From Candidatus Shapirobacteria bacterium CG10_big_fil_rev_8_21_14_0_10_48_15 (GTDB lineage Bacteria > Patescibacteriota > Microgenomatia > PFEM01): 12,326 nt of DNA. Shown here piece by piece: positions 1 through 6,824 of this stretch. Under the pieces are notes generated by a model. It did not search any database and had not been told where the DNA came from. It saw nothing but the letters and a program-made list of their open reading frames with translations. A program made the position numbers and the translations under genes. Within the stretch, counting starts at the first letter, position 1, and the number at the start of each line of letters is the position of its first letter. The stretch lies in the NCBI GenBank assembly GCA_002793635.1, contig PFEM01000030.1, positions 18,973 through 31,298 on the forward strand, written 5' to 3'.

Positions 1-217
1 CACCGAAAGACTCCAAATAATTCAGCGGCCAACGCCGGCCAAACTCATCGGCGCCTGTTAAGCCAAGCGAATAAGCATTGTAGCCCCAAGCGGCTTCATC
101 CCAAGAGAGGGCCGGTGGATTACTCCCCAACCGATAAAAGCGCAAAAATGAAGCGCCTAAAAAAATTAAGGTTAAAAAAAAGACTGTTGTCCACCGCCGG
201 GGAATCTTGTTAATCAT
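1..217 (-). CDS. GT39/PMT-like membrane glycosyltransferase, N-terminal fragment (3' end outside window)
   Basis: Only the first 72 codons are in the window; the gene runs off position 1. The ATG at 217-215 overlaps the TGA of the upstream YfhO gene (216-214) as ATGA, which supports this start through translational coupling. The peptide begins with a short basic stretch (MINKIPRRW), then one membrane helix at about residues 10-27, then an extracytoplasmic loop with SWDEAAWGYNAYSL at about 38-51. That loop, with an Asp-Glu pair shortly after the first helix, is typical of GT39/ArnT/PMT-type GT-C enzymes, where the acidic residue acts in sugar transfer from a polyprenyl-phosphate donor. The following GADEFGRRWPLN also fits this family. 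Substrate cannot be predicted. It is the last visible gene of the operon-like run. The class is fairly sure; the rest of the protein is unseen. Confidence 0.8.
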   Translation of the reverse strand, partial: MINKIPRRWTTVFFLTLIFLGASFLRFYRLGSNPPALSWDEAAWGYNAYSLGLTGADEFGRRWPLNYLESFG

Positions 218-2619
218 GGCCGTTTAATTTTAACAAAAATTAGCCAACCGATAAACAAGATCAAAGAAAGAAAACTCACTCTTAAGCCCCAGAAAAAAGC
301 CTTGGGCCGGTAAGAAAAAACAATTTGGTGCTTCCCTGCGGGCACCGCCACCGCTCTAAAAGTAAAGTCAGCCCGAAGTATTGCTGCCCTCTGGCCATCA
401 ATCTGGGCTTGCCAGCCAGGGTAATCATTATCGGTCAGAAACAAAAGGGCTGGCTGAAGCGATTCCGTTTGTAGCTCAACTTGATTGGGCAGATATTTGG
501 TGATCTCGACGGTTTTTTTTGTTGCTTGCGGTTCGATCTTCAGGCCCGGTTCCTCTTCCAAAATAATTTTTTTTGCCAAGCTAAATTCTTGATCAAAAAG
601 GTGATCAATAATTTTTTGTTTCTGGGTTTCCACCAGGTACTCATCAACCAAAAAAGCCCGCGGTAAAGCTTGCTGATACTCCCAAATCCTAAACTTTTCG
701 TCTTGCCAAACAAGCTGAAAAAATTCTTGAGGAAAACGCTCTGCTTCGGTAGCCTCGTTTTTACCTTCGCCGAACTTCGCCTCCGCAAGATATTTGACTC
801 CCAAAAGTGACAGCAGTCTCTGCCGATACCAACTATCCAAAACCCCGTCTGCCTCCACCGCCTGCTTAATCGCCGCGTCACTGCGGCTAGGCTGACCGGT
901 AAGCTGACCCTTGGTCTCCTGAACATGAAGCAGCTCACCATACCTTTGGGGAAATAAAGCCTCGTAACCATCCGGAGAATATAGGCCGTAATAGGCGTTC
1001 AAATTCCTTTCCAGACAGCCGCCGGCATAACCCCAAACCCGATTAACCCCGGCCATTGCTTTCAGCTTGGTAAGCACGGCCACCTCGGGAAAAATAAACC
1101 TTCTTTCGGAAAAATAAAGGAATTTGTTGGCAAAATAAATTGAAGAGAGAACCGCCAGGGCGGTCAGGGCCAAAAAAGCGAAAGACTTTTGCCTTCGAAA
1201 TAGCCAAATTACGCTGGCGGTGCTGATAAAAAAGCCCGTCGGCAAAACCAAATTCCTTAACGAAACCGTGGCAAAACTATCCGGCACTAAAAAAAATTTG
1301 TGATAAAAAACAAAAAGCCACAGCAACAAAAAAATACTGCCGCTGGCGAAAAACAAACTTTTCCATCGTTGCTCAGCGAAATTTTGTTGGGAATAAAAAT
1401 CCCAGCCAAAAGCGGCCAAAGCACAAAATCCAAAAGTGGCCAAAAAGAAAATTCGGGCAGGCATCATGGTGGAAACTAAAGGCAAGTGAGAAAAATAAAG
1501 CAGCCAGCCCAAAGGAACAAAGCCCAAAGCCAAAGTAATCAAGCTAAACCATTTAAGAAAATTCAGTTCTTGACTCCGCCGCTTCGACAGCAAGGCAAAT
1601 AAAGCCAAAAGTAAGGCGGGAATCCCCAAATAAATAACCTTCTCGTGATAAAAACCGCCTTGAAAGTAGTTGAAAACTCCCGGATTGCCCCAAAAATCAG
1701 GGGCTAAAAAAGTGATCAAATGCCACGGAGGCATCAAATATTGATCAAACAAAAACTTCACGTCCACCAAGCGTCGGGAGGAATTAAAATAGGCTTCTAT
1801 CGCCGGCCAAAGGTGGGCCGAGGTAATTAACAAACTCACCAAGAAGCTTAACCCTAAAGCTAACTTGCTTTTCAAGTCGTTTAGTTTGCCCTGCCGGACA
1901 CGAAAAATTATCCAGGCGAAAACGGTCAGCAAAACATAAATGGTCAGCTGCAAGAAACCTGCCAAAATCATGGCCACGGTCGCCCCCACCAATAAAGCTA
2001 CCCTGCCGGGAGAAACTTTCGCCATTAATTTTTCTAGCGCATACAAAATCAACGGGAGCCATAAAGCCGTATGCTCGATTACCAACGACTCTTCACTCCA
2101 AGCCAGCATCCAACCGGAAAAAGCCAGCGTCAAGGCGCCGAAGAAAGCGGCCCGGGAAGATAAATTTATCTTCCTTAAAAAAAGAAACATAAAAAAACCG
2201 GCTAAGATCGGCTGTAAAATTACCAGCCAAGACCAAGCGTCAATTAAAGGCAAAACAAAGTAGAGTAAGTTAAGCGGATAAAAAACCGCGGCCTGATAAG
2301 TGGCCAGATGAATGTTGCCGGAAAAGTTGTAAGGATTCCATAAGGGCCACTGCCCCAATTTAAGCTGATCAAGGGTAAACTTCCGATAAGGAAAAAAAGA
2401 CCTTAAGTTGTCAAAACCAATCGGCTTCGTCGCTGGTCCGTTGGGGTAGCCTTCCCATTGGTAATGCCGCCAAGGAGAGTAAAAAGAAACCAAAAGGTTG
2501 GCCGGAAAAGGCACCTGCCCTTTGAAAAAATAATTTCGAAAAATGATGGCGGTGAGGATGACAAAAGCCAAAATGGCTAGAAGATCACCCTTTTTTTTCA
2601 GCTGTCTGGTTAAACCCAT
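214..2619 (-). CDS. YfhO-family multi-pass membrane protein (GT-C type glycosyltransferase), complete
   Basis: An 801-residue integral membrane protein of the YfhO family, whose Bacillus and Listeria members are GT-C enzymes that transfer sugars from polyprenyl phosphate to teichoic acids. Visible: a first helix at about residues 12-28; a first outer loop with PFPANLLVSFYSPW (37-50), a conserved acidic site at D70 and GQWPLWNPYNFSG (89-101); many further helices to about residue 500; then a soluble outer domain with GYEALFPQRYGELL, LLGVKYL, NDYPGWQAQIDGQ and FRAVAVPAGKHQIVFSY; and a last helix just before the C-terminus. The two paralogues in this window share all of these blocks. Unlike them it lacks the FDL tripeptide after the LPTG helix (it reads SSIYFA) and carries a charged insert (AEAKFGEGKNEATEAE) after LLGVKYL. 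The start at 2619 lies 35 bases inside the upstream gene, and no clear Shine-Dalgarno sequence is seen. The acceptor is unknown. Confidence 0.88.
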   Translation of the reverse strand: MGLTRQLKKKGDLLAILAFVILTAIIFRNYFFKGQVPFPANLLVSFYSPWRHYQWEGYPNGPATKPIGFDNLRSFFPYRKFTLDQLKLGQWPLWNPYNFSGNIHLATYQAAVFYPLNLLYFVLPLIDAWSWLVILQPILAGFFMFLFLRKINLSSRAAFFGALTLAFSGWMLAWSEESLVIEHTALWLPLILYALEKLMAKVSPGRVALLVGATVAMILAGFLQLTIYVLLTVFAWIIFRVRQGKLNDLKSKLALGLSFLVSLLITSAHLWPAIEAYFNSSRRLVDVKFLFDQYLMPPWHLITFLAPDFWGNPGVFNYFQGGFYHEKVIYLGIPALLLALFALLSKRRSQELNFLKWFSLITLALGFVPLGWLLYFSHLPLVSTMMPARIFFLATFGFCALAAFGWDFYSQQNFAEQRWKSLFFASGSIFLLLWLFVFYHKFFLVPDSFATVSLRNLVLPTGFFISTASVIWLFRRQKSFAFLALTALAVLSSIYFANKFLYFSERRFIFPEVAVLTKLKAMAGVNRVWGYAGGCLERNLNAYYGLYSPDGYEALFPQRYGELLHVQETKGQLTGQPSRSDAAIKQAVEADGVLDSWYRQRLLSLLGVKYLAEAKFGEGKNEATEAERFPQEFFQLVWQDEKFRIWEYQQALPRAFLVDEYLVETQKQKIIDHLFDQEFSLAKKIILEEEPGLKIEPQATKKTVEITKYLPNQVELQTESLQPALLFLTDNDYPGWQAQIDGQRAAILRADFTFRAVAVPAGKHQIVFSYRPKAFFWGLRVSFLSLILFIGWLIFVKIKRP

Positions 2620-3805
2620 AAGCGGTTAAAAAAACCATTGACAAATAACCCAAATGGCTGTTGTTGAAATAGCGGGAAAAATACCAAAAGACAAAAGTAA
2701 AAATGCCGTAGCAAAAAATTAAGCGCGTCAGAGTTGGCGATTTTCTTAGCCAGTTAATCAGCACGACGGCCAACGGCAGGCACGCCGCTAGCTGCCAAAT
2801 TGCAAAAGGATAGTAAGCTTGAAGATTTTTAATCACCCCTATTTGGTGCAAAACCATTCCCCAACCATAGCCGGCTATCGGGTAACTGTGTTCGACGCTA
2901 CCGGCAAGATAAAAAACCGTGCTATCTAAAAAGGCTTTGGGATCCCAAAAAAAGAAAGGGGAAACCACCAAGGCAAAAACAGCGCTGAACGACAACAAAT
3001 TCCGCAGCACTGGTCGCCAACTTTTACAGTGGAAATATAAAAAGGCCAAGTAAAACGGAAAAAATGGCCAAGCTGATTGTTTGGTGGCAAAAGCGAGGGC
3101 CAAAGGCATTCCGGCCCAAAAAAAACGCTTTTTGGCTAATAAATAAAAACCCCAAAACAGAAAAGCAAACATAAAAATATCGGCCCGGCCTTCCAAAAAA
3201 TAGCCCAAAGTCGCCGGGTTAAAGGCCAGAATCACCAAAAATAGCCGTCGCTGCTTGCTTTTGCCCTTCAGCAAACGCCAGGCCAAAATTAGCAAAAAGG
3301 CAAACAAAAAAGCTAAGGGGATGCGGCCGTCAAAAAAGCCCAAAAAAGTTAGCGAGAGAAAATAAAAAGGCAGAGCAAACAAAAAATACCAAGGCATCAT
3401 CACAAAATGAAAAAGAGCCGGATTAACTTGACTGTCCGAATAGTGCCATTGCTCCAGAGGGGTCCCAAAGTAAGCCACCACGTAAGGGTTTCTGCCTGCC
3501 AACAAAAAACGAATCGCGGCTTCTTGCTGAAGAATAATGTCGTGCACTTGAAAAATCGGGGCGGTCCGATGACGAGCCACCAGCGTCGAAAAGCAAGCGC
3601 TACCGATGACCAAAATAATTAAACCCCACAAAAAAATTGACCTTAACTTACCAAAAGCCAAATAGCCCAAAAGCAAACCAAAAATAATCCCAAAAAGCCA
3701 ATAGGGAGTTTGGGTTGGACCAATTCCATAAGTCATAATGAAGGGAATCACCAGGCAAAAAAGCAAAATACCGGCAAGGGGTAAATTTTTCATTTTAACT
3801 TTCAC
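2585..3805 (-). CDS. GT87-like (DUF2029-type) multi-pass membrane glycosyltransferase
   Basis: A 406-residue protein made almost wholly of membrane helices (roughly ten). Features resembling GT87 polyprenyl-phosphate-mannose-dependent mannosyltransferases are an Asp in the first large loop (VHDI, residues 87-90), AGRNPYVVAYF (103-113, the family's 'G-NPY' stretch), AFNPATLGYFLEGRADI (194-210, the 'NP...G-x-D' stretch) and AFATKQSAWPFFPF (238-251). By family it should move a sugar from a lipid carrier to an acceptor outside the membrane; sugar and acceptor are not visible. The start is a GTG at 3805-3803 overlapping the upstream TGA as GTGA. An in-frame ATG four codons later (3793-3791) is the alternative. 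The gene overlaps the next by 35 bases. The family match comes from motif layout only and could be another GT-C branch. Confidence 0.75.
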   Translation of the reverse strand: MKVKMKNLPLAGILLFCLVIPFIMTYGIGPTQTPYWLFGIIFGLLLGYLAFGKLRSIFLWGLIILVIGSACFSTLVARHRTAPIFQVHDIILQQEAAIRFLLAGRNPYVVAYFGTPLEQWHYSDSQVNPALFHFVMMPWYFLFALPFYFLSLTFLGFFDGRIPLAFLFAFLLILAWRLLKGKSKQRRLFLVILAFNPATLGYFLEGRADIFMFAFLFWGFYLLAKKRFFWAGMPLALAFATKQSAWPFFPFYLAFLYFHCKSWRPVLRNLLSFSAVFALVVSPFFFWDPKAFLDSTVFYLAGSVEHSYPIAGYGWGMVLHQIGVIKNLQAYYPFAIWQLAACLPLAVVLINWLRKSPTLTRLIFCYGIFTFVFWYFSRYFNNSHLGYLSMVFLTAYGFNQTAEKKG

Positions 3806-5247
3806 TTATCATACCACTCTTGGGTGGCTTGCCAAATCTCACTGGGATTTAAAAAAGCCCAATTGTCACCTTCTTTTTTGATCGTCGTAATCTCGGTTAA
3901 AGAATATCCCTGATAATAAAATGTCTTGTCGGAAATTGCCCCCGGATCGCGGGAAATCCCAATTTTAACCCCGTCATCGTCGATCAAGCCACCAGCGGCT
4001 AAAACCAAAGCCAAAGAAACAGTTTTATCTTGAGATTGGAAGCGGTCGTCATAAACGGCAAACTTCTGGCCAGGAAAGCGATTAACCAGTATCTCCTGCC
4101 AATTTTTCAACAAGGGGTAACTATTTTTCTCAACCTGGTAATAATCTGAATTAAGCCGTAAACTGCCCGTCAAAAGAAGTAGCAAAAATAAAAAGGCGAC
4201 GGCCTTTTGCCACTGATAAACTCGCCAGATAAACCAAGCCGAAAAAAACAAAATAAAGGGGTTAACAAAGGCATAATAACTTTCAAACTTAGCCCCTCGA
4301 TAGAAACGAAGACTGATAAAAATCAGCAAAAAACTCATTCCCAACGCCAAAATTGTCTTCGGCAATCTTTTCTTCAAAGCCAACCGTACAAACAAAAAAA
4401 TTACTCCGGCAATCTGAAAATAAGCCAACCGCACCTCGCCGCCAACCACTTTAGCCCAAAGCTTGGGCCAAGAAGAAAAAATATAAACTAGCCAAGAAGT
4501 CTGTCCCTCCGCTTGATACTGACCATAAGTAAGATAACCGATCACTCCCTGAAAATTATAAAAGCCCATTTTTAACTCAAAAATTATTAACGGGATGAGC
4601 TGGAGTAAAAAACCGAAAGAAAAAAGCAAAATCGCTCGAAGCCGATGTTTCCAGCCAAAAAAAATCGTCACGGGAATCAAAAAAAGTAAGCCTACCGCTT
4701 GCAAATGAATGTTAACGGACGCTGCTAAAATCGTCCCCAAAAGAAAGGCAAAAAGGGGATTTTTTGTCTTGAAATACTTAAGCATCGTTATCATCGCCAA
4801 AACTGACATCAAAGCCACGAAGTTAGGGGTAGTTAAACTGAGACTTTGCCAAATTTGCATCGGTGAGAAAGCCGTCACTAAACCCGCTAATAAACCCAGC
4901 TCCCGATCACCAACCATTTCGCCAATTTTAATCATCAGCCAGACTATCACTACATAAAGCACGCCCAAAATAAACCATGGTAAAAAAATGAAGTCCGGCT
5001 TTAAGGCAATAAACGAAGCCAGCACCCAAAACCACTGCGGCCCATAAACAACGTTGGCGGCAGAGGTAAACGGTCCCACCAAGGGTATTTTTCCTTGCCG
5101 CAAAGCTTCTCGACCAACCAAGACATCTCTGGCCTGATCGTAAGCCAACCCGCACCGGTTAGGGAAATGATAAAAACGAAAAATGCCGGCGACGAGCAAA
5201 ATCAAAAAAACAGTTAGCGGATACCAATGCTTTTTTAAAAAATTCAT
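3802..5247 (-). CDS. GT39/ArnT-like membrane glycosyltransferase
   Basis: A 481-residue membrane protein with a first helix at residues 9-24 and then the outer loop LAYDQARDVLVGREALRQG (34-52), which holds D37 and D41 in the place where GT39/GT83 enzymes carry their catalytic acidic residue. IPLVGP and YGPQWFW follow, as usual in this family. About ten helices run to residue ~363. The last ~118 residues are hydrophilic and probably form an outer domain (FAVYDDRFQSQDK is within it). By family it takes a sugar from polyprenyl phosphate and adds it to a protein, lipid or glycan on the outer face. The first acidic pair is D-Q rather than the D-E seen in the fragment at 1-217. The ATG abuts the upstream stop as TAAATG with no spacer; a GAGG lies about 12 bases upstream. 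The stop overlaps the next start by 4 bases. Confidence 0.82.
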   Translation of the reverse strand: MNFLKKHWYPLTVFLILLVAGIFRFYHFPNRCGLAYDQARDVLVGREALRQGKIPLVGPFTSAANVVYGPQWFWVLASFIALKPDFIFLPWFILGVLYVVIVWLMIKIGEMVGDRELGLLAGLVTAFSPMQIWQSLSLTTPNFVALMSVLAMITMLKYFKTKNPLFAFLLGTILAASVNIHLQAVGLLFLIPVTIFFGWKHRLRAILLFSFGFLLQLIPLIIFELKMGFYNFQGVIGYLTYGQYQAEGQTSWLVYIFSSWPKLWAKVVGGEVRLAYFQIAGVIFLFVRLALKKRLPKTILALGMSFLLIFISLRFYRGAKFESYYAFVNPFILFFSAWFIWRVYQWQKAVAFLFLLLLLTGSLRLNSDYYQVEKNSYPLLKNWQEILVNRFPGQKFAVYDDRFQSQDKTVSLALVLAAGGLIDDDGVKIGISRDPGAISDKTFYYQGYSLTEITTIKKEGDNWAFLNPSEIWQATQEWYDK

Positions 5248-5934
5248 TTAAAGACGATACCTCAACAATGCCCAGAAAACCCGGAAGCCATCTTGCCAAG
5301 CAATTTTTTTGCCCTCTTGGACTTCTCGGCCGGCATAACTAATCGGCACTTCGTAAATTCGCACACCCTTTCTTAAAATTTTAGCGGTTATCTCCGGGTC
5401 AAAACCCCAACGGTTTTCCTGAAGCTCGCCGGTAGTGATCAGTTGCCGGGGAAAAAGTTTGTAACAAACTTCCATGTCTGAAAGCGTGGTGTTATACAAA
5501 AGATTGGTCAAAAAACTCAAAAGTTTGTTGCCGATCATGTGCCAGAAAAACATGTTGCGGTGCTCACCGGTAAATCTGGAGCCATAAACCACTTCGGCCT
5601 TGCCCTCTTGGATAGGTTTTAAAAGCCGAGAAATATCCTGCGGGTCATACTCCAAATCCGCGTCTTGAATTAAAACATAATCACCGGTAGCGTTTTTTAA
5701 ACCAGTCCGCACCGCCGCCCCCTTACCTTGATTACGTTGGTGGTAAAGGATTTTAAATTGAGGGGATTGCTTTTTGATTTGCCCCAAAACTTTCCGGCTG
5801 CTATCGGTTGATTTATCATCGACAATAATTATTTCCTTTTTAACCCCCGGCAAGCTGACGGCCATCACCCGCCGAATAAGCTCGCCAAGAGTTTTTTTTT
5901 CGTTAAAAACAGGAATAATCATTGATAACTTCAT
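5248..5934 (-). CDS. GT2 glycosyltransferase of the DPM1/polyprenyl-phosphate sugar synthase type
   Basis: A 228-residue cytoplasmic GT-A enzyme, full length for the soluble DPM1-like class. Motifs: MIIPVFNE (5-12, nucleotide binding), IIVDDKSTD (36-44, uridine/ribose site), NQGKGAAVRTGL (68-79), QDADLEYDP (90-98, the DxD-like metal site typical of dolichol-phosphate sugar synthases), VVYGSRF (~115-121) and SDMEVCYKLF, followed by the WGFDPEI and VPISY blocks. The family transfers mannose or glucose from GDP or UDP to a polyprenyl phosphate. It has no C-terminal membrane helices, unlike GtrB or CsbB. In this operon it is the only visible candidate to load the lipid donor used by the GT-C proteins (inference). 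Its ATG overlaps the TGA of the upstream GT2 as ATGA, and its TAA abuts the next ATG, suggesting tight co-translation. The sugar cannot be told from sequence. Confidence 0.92.
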   Translation of the reverse strand: MKLSMIIPVFNEKKTLGELIRRVMAVSLPGVKKEIIIVDDKSTDSSRKVLGQIKKQSPQFKILYHQRNQGKGAAVRTGLKNATGDYVLIQDADLEYDPQDISRLLKPIQEGKAEVVYGSRFTGEHRNMFFWHMIGNKLLSFLTNLLYNTTLSDMEVCYKLFPRQLITTGELQENRWGFDPEITAKILRKGVRIYEVPISYAGREVQEGKKIAWQDGFRVFWALLRYRL

Positions 5935-6824
5935 ATTAGCTGGCCGTCTTGTTTAACAAATAATTTTTGGACTTGCTTCCTTGATTTTAGGGCTTCGGGC
6001 AGTTCGCCCAGGGCGAACAAAAAGCCTACTCCCAACAAGCCACGGCTGCGCCAATTGGTCACCAGTAAATGATAGGGCAGCCAAAAAAAATGTTTTAAAA
6101 GATAGCCAGCGTCCGTGATATTTTTCCAAACAAACAAAAACTGGTTTTTATAAGACATGATGGCCATTTTTGATCGGCCAAAAGCTTTGAGGTTGGTACT
6201 TTCGTGTTGGTGATTAACCACGCTTTTGGGTGCAAACAAAATCTGCCAGCCATGTTTGGCCGCCCGATAACAAAGGTCACGATCTTCCTCATAAGCCGGC
6301 CGGAATAAAGTATCCATCCCCCCTAGCTGCTGCCATTTTTGCCGATCAAAAGCCCCCGCTGCGCCGACTACCCAACCGGTGGTTTTTTGATTTTGATCGG
6401 CCGCACGCCAGTGAACTACCAAGCCTCTTTTAAATTTCATCAGCCCCCGGCCCGAGTTGACCCACCGGCCATTTTCCTGCCTTTTCTCTCGGCAGCCCAC
6501 GGCAAAAACATCCGGAGTAAAAACAGCCAAAAGCGGTTTTAGAAAGTCTTTTTCCGGAACAACATCATTGTTAAGCAAGACCACTATCTTGCCTCTGGCG
6601 ACTTTAACCCCGTCGTTGCAGCTGGCGGCAAAGCGCTGGTTTTTTTGGTGGCGAACAATCCTGACCGTCGGGAAGTTTTTTTGCAAAAAAGTGACGCTGC
6701 CATCCGTGGAAGCGTCATCAACGGCAATGATTTCACTACCCGAACAGGCCGCTAAAACCGCCGGCAAATTTTTGGCCAAAAGTTCCCGGCCGTTATAATT
6801 GGGAATAACGATAGACAATTTCAT
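5931..6824 (-). CDS. GT2 glycosyltransferase, rhamnosyltransferase-like (WbbL-like) type
   Basis: A 297-residue inverting GT-A enzyme. The N-terminus MKLSIVIPNYNG (1-12), AVDDASTDGS (34-43), VLLNNDVVPEKDF (82-94, where NND takes the role of DxD), GAAGAFDRQKW (154-164) and AYEEDRDLCYRAAKHGW (177-193, acidic catalytic-base region) are all in the usual order and spacing. A HxHEST motif follows near residue 206. The last ~75 residues are partly hydrophobic and basic (VWKNITDAGYLLKHFFWLPYHLL), probably sitting on the inner face of the membrane. It should add a nucleotide-activated sugar to a growing lipid-linked or surface glycan; donor and acceptor are unknown. Its start lies 32 bases inside the upstream YfhO gene and is preceded by a GAAGG at a 5-base spacing, one of the few good ribosome sites in the window. 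Confidence 0.9.
   Translation of the reverse strand: MKLSIVIPNYNGRELLAKNLPAVLAACSGSEIIAVDDASTDGSVTFLQKNFPTVRIVRHQKNQRFAASCNDGVKVARGKIVVLLNNDVVPEKDFLKPLLAVFTPDVFAVGCREKRQENGRWVNSGRGLMKFKRGLVVHWRAADQNQKTTGWVVGAAGAFDRQKWQQLGGMDTLFRPAYEEDRDLCYRAAKHGWQILFAPKSVVNHQHESTNLKAFGRSKMAIMSYKNQFLFVWKNITDAGYLLKHFFWLPYHLLVTNWRSRGLLGVGFLFALGELPEALKSRKQVQKLFVKQDGQLI
6793..6824 (-). other. 32-base overlap: YfhO C-terminus and GT2 N-terminus read in two frames
   Basis: The same bases encode the YfhO end HEIVYRYSQL-stop and the GT2 start MKLSIVIPNYN. Both peptides match conserved family motifs (the YfhO 'H-x-I-x-F/Y-x-Y' strand and the GT2 nucleotide-binding strand), so both frames look genuinely used. Confidence 0.7.

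Noticed and set aside
214..216. Alternative code with TGA read as glycine (as in Gracilibacteria)
   Set aside because: TGA sits at tight ATGA/GTGA junctions where the protein families end at their usual place; the standard code explains every gene.
540..971. Minus-strand open frame of 143 codons inside the YfhO gene
   Set aside because: It is an alternate-frame shadow of the 214-2619 gene; the real frame carries YfhO motifs throughout this stretch.
6457..6798. Plus-strand open frame of 113 codons
   Set aside because: It is antisense to the GT2 gene, whose motifs are complete in the minus frame; no ribosome site or motif supports it.
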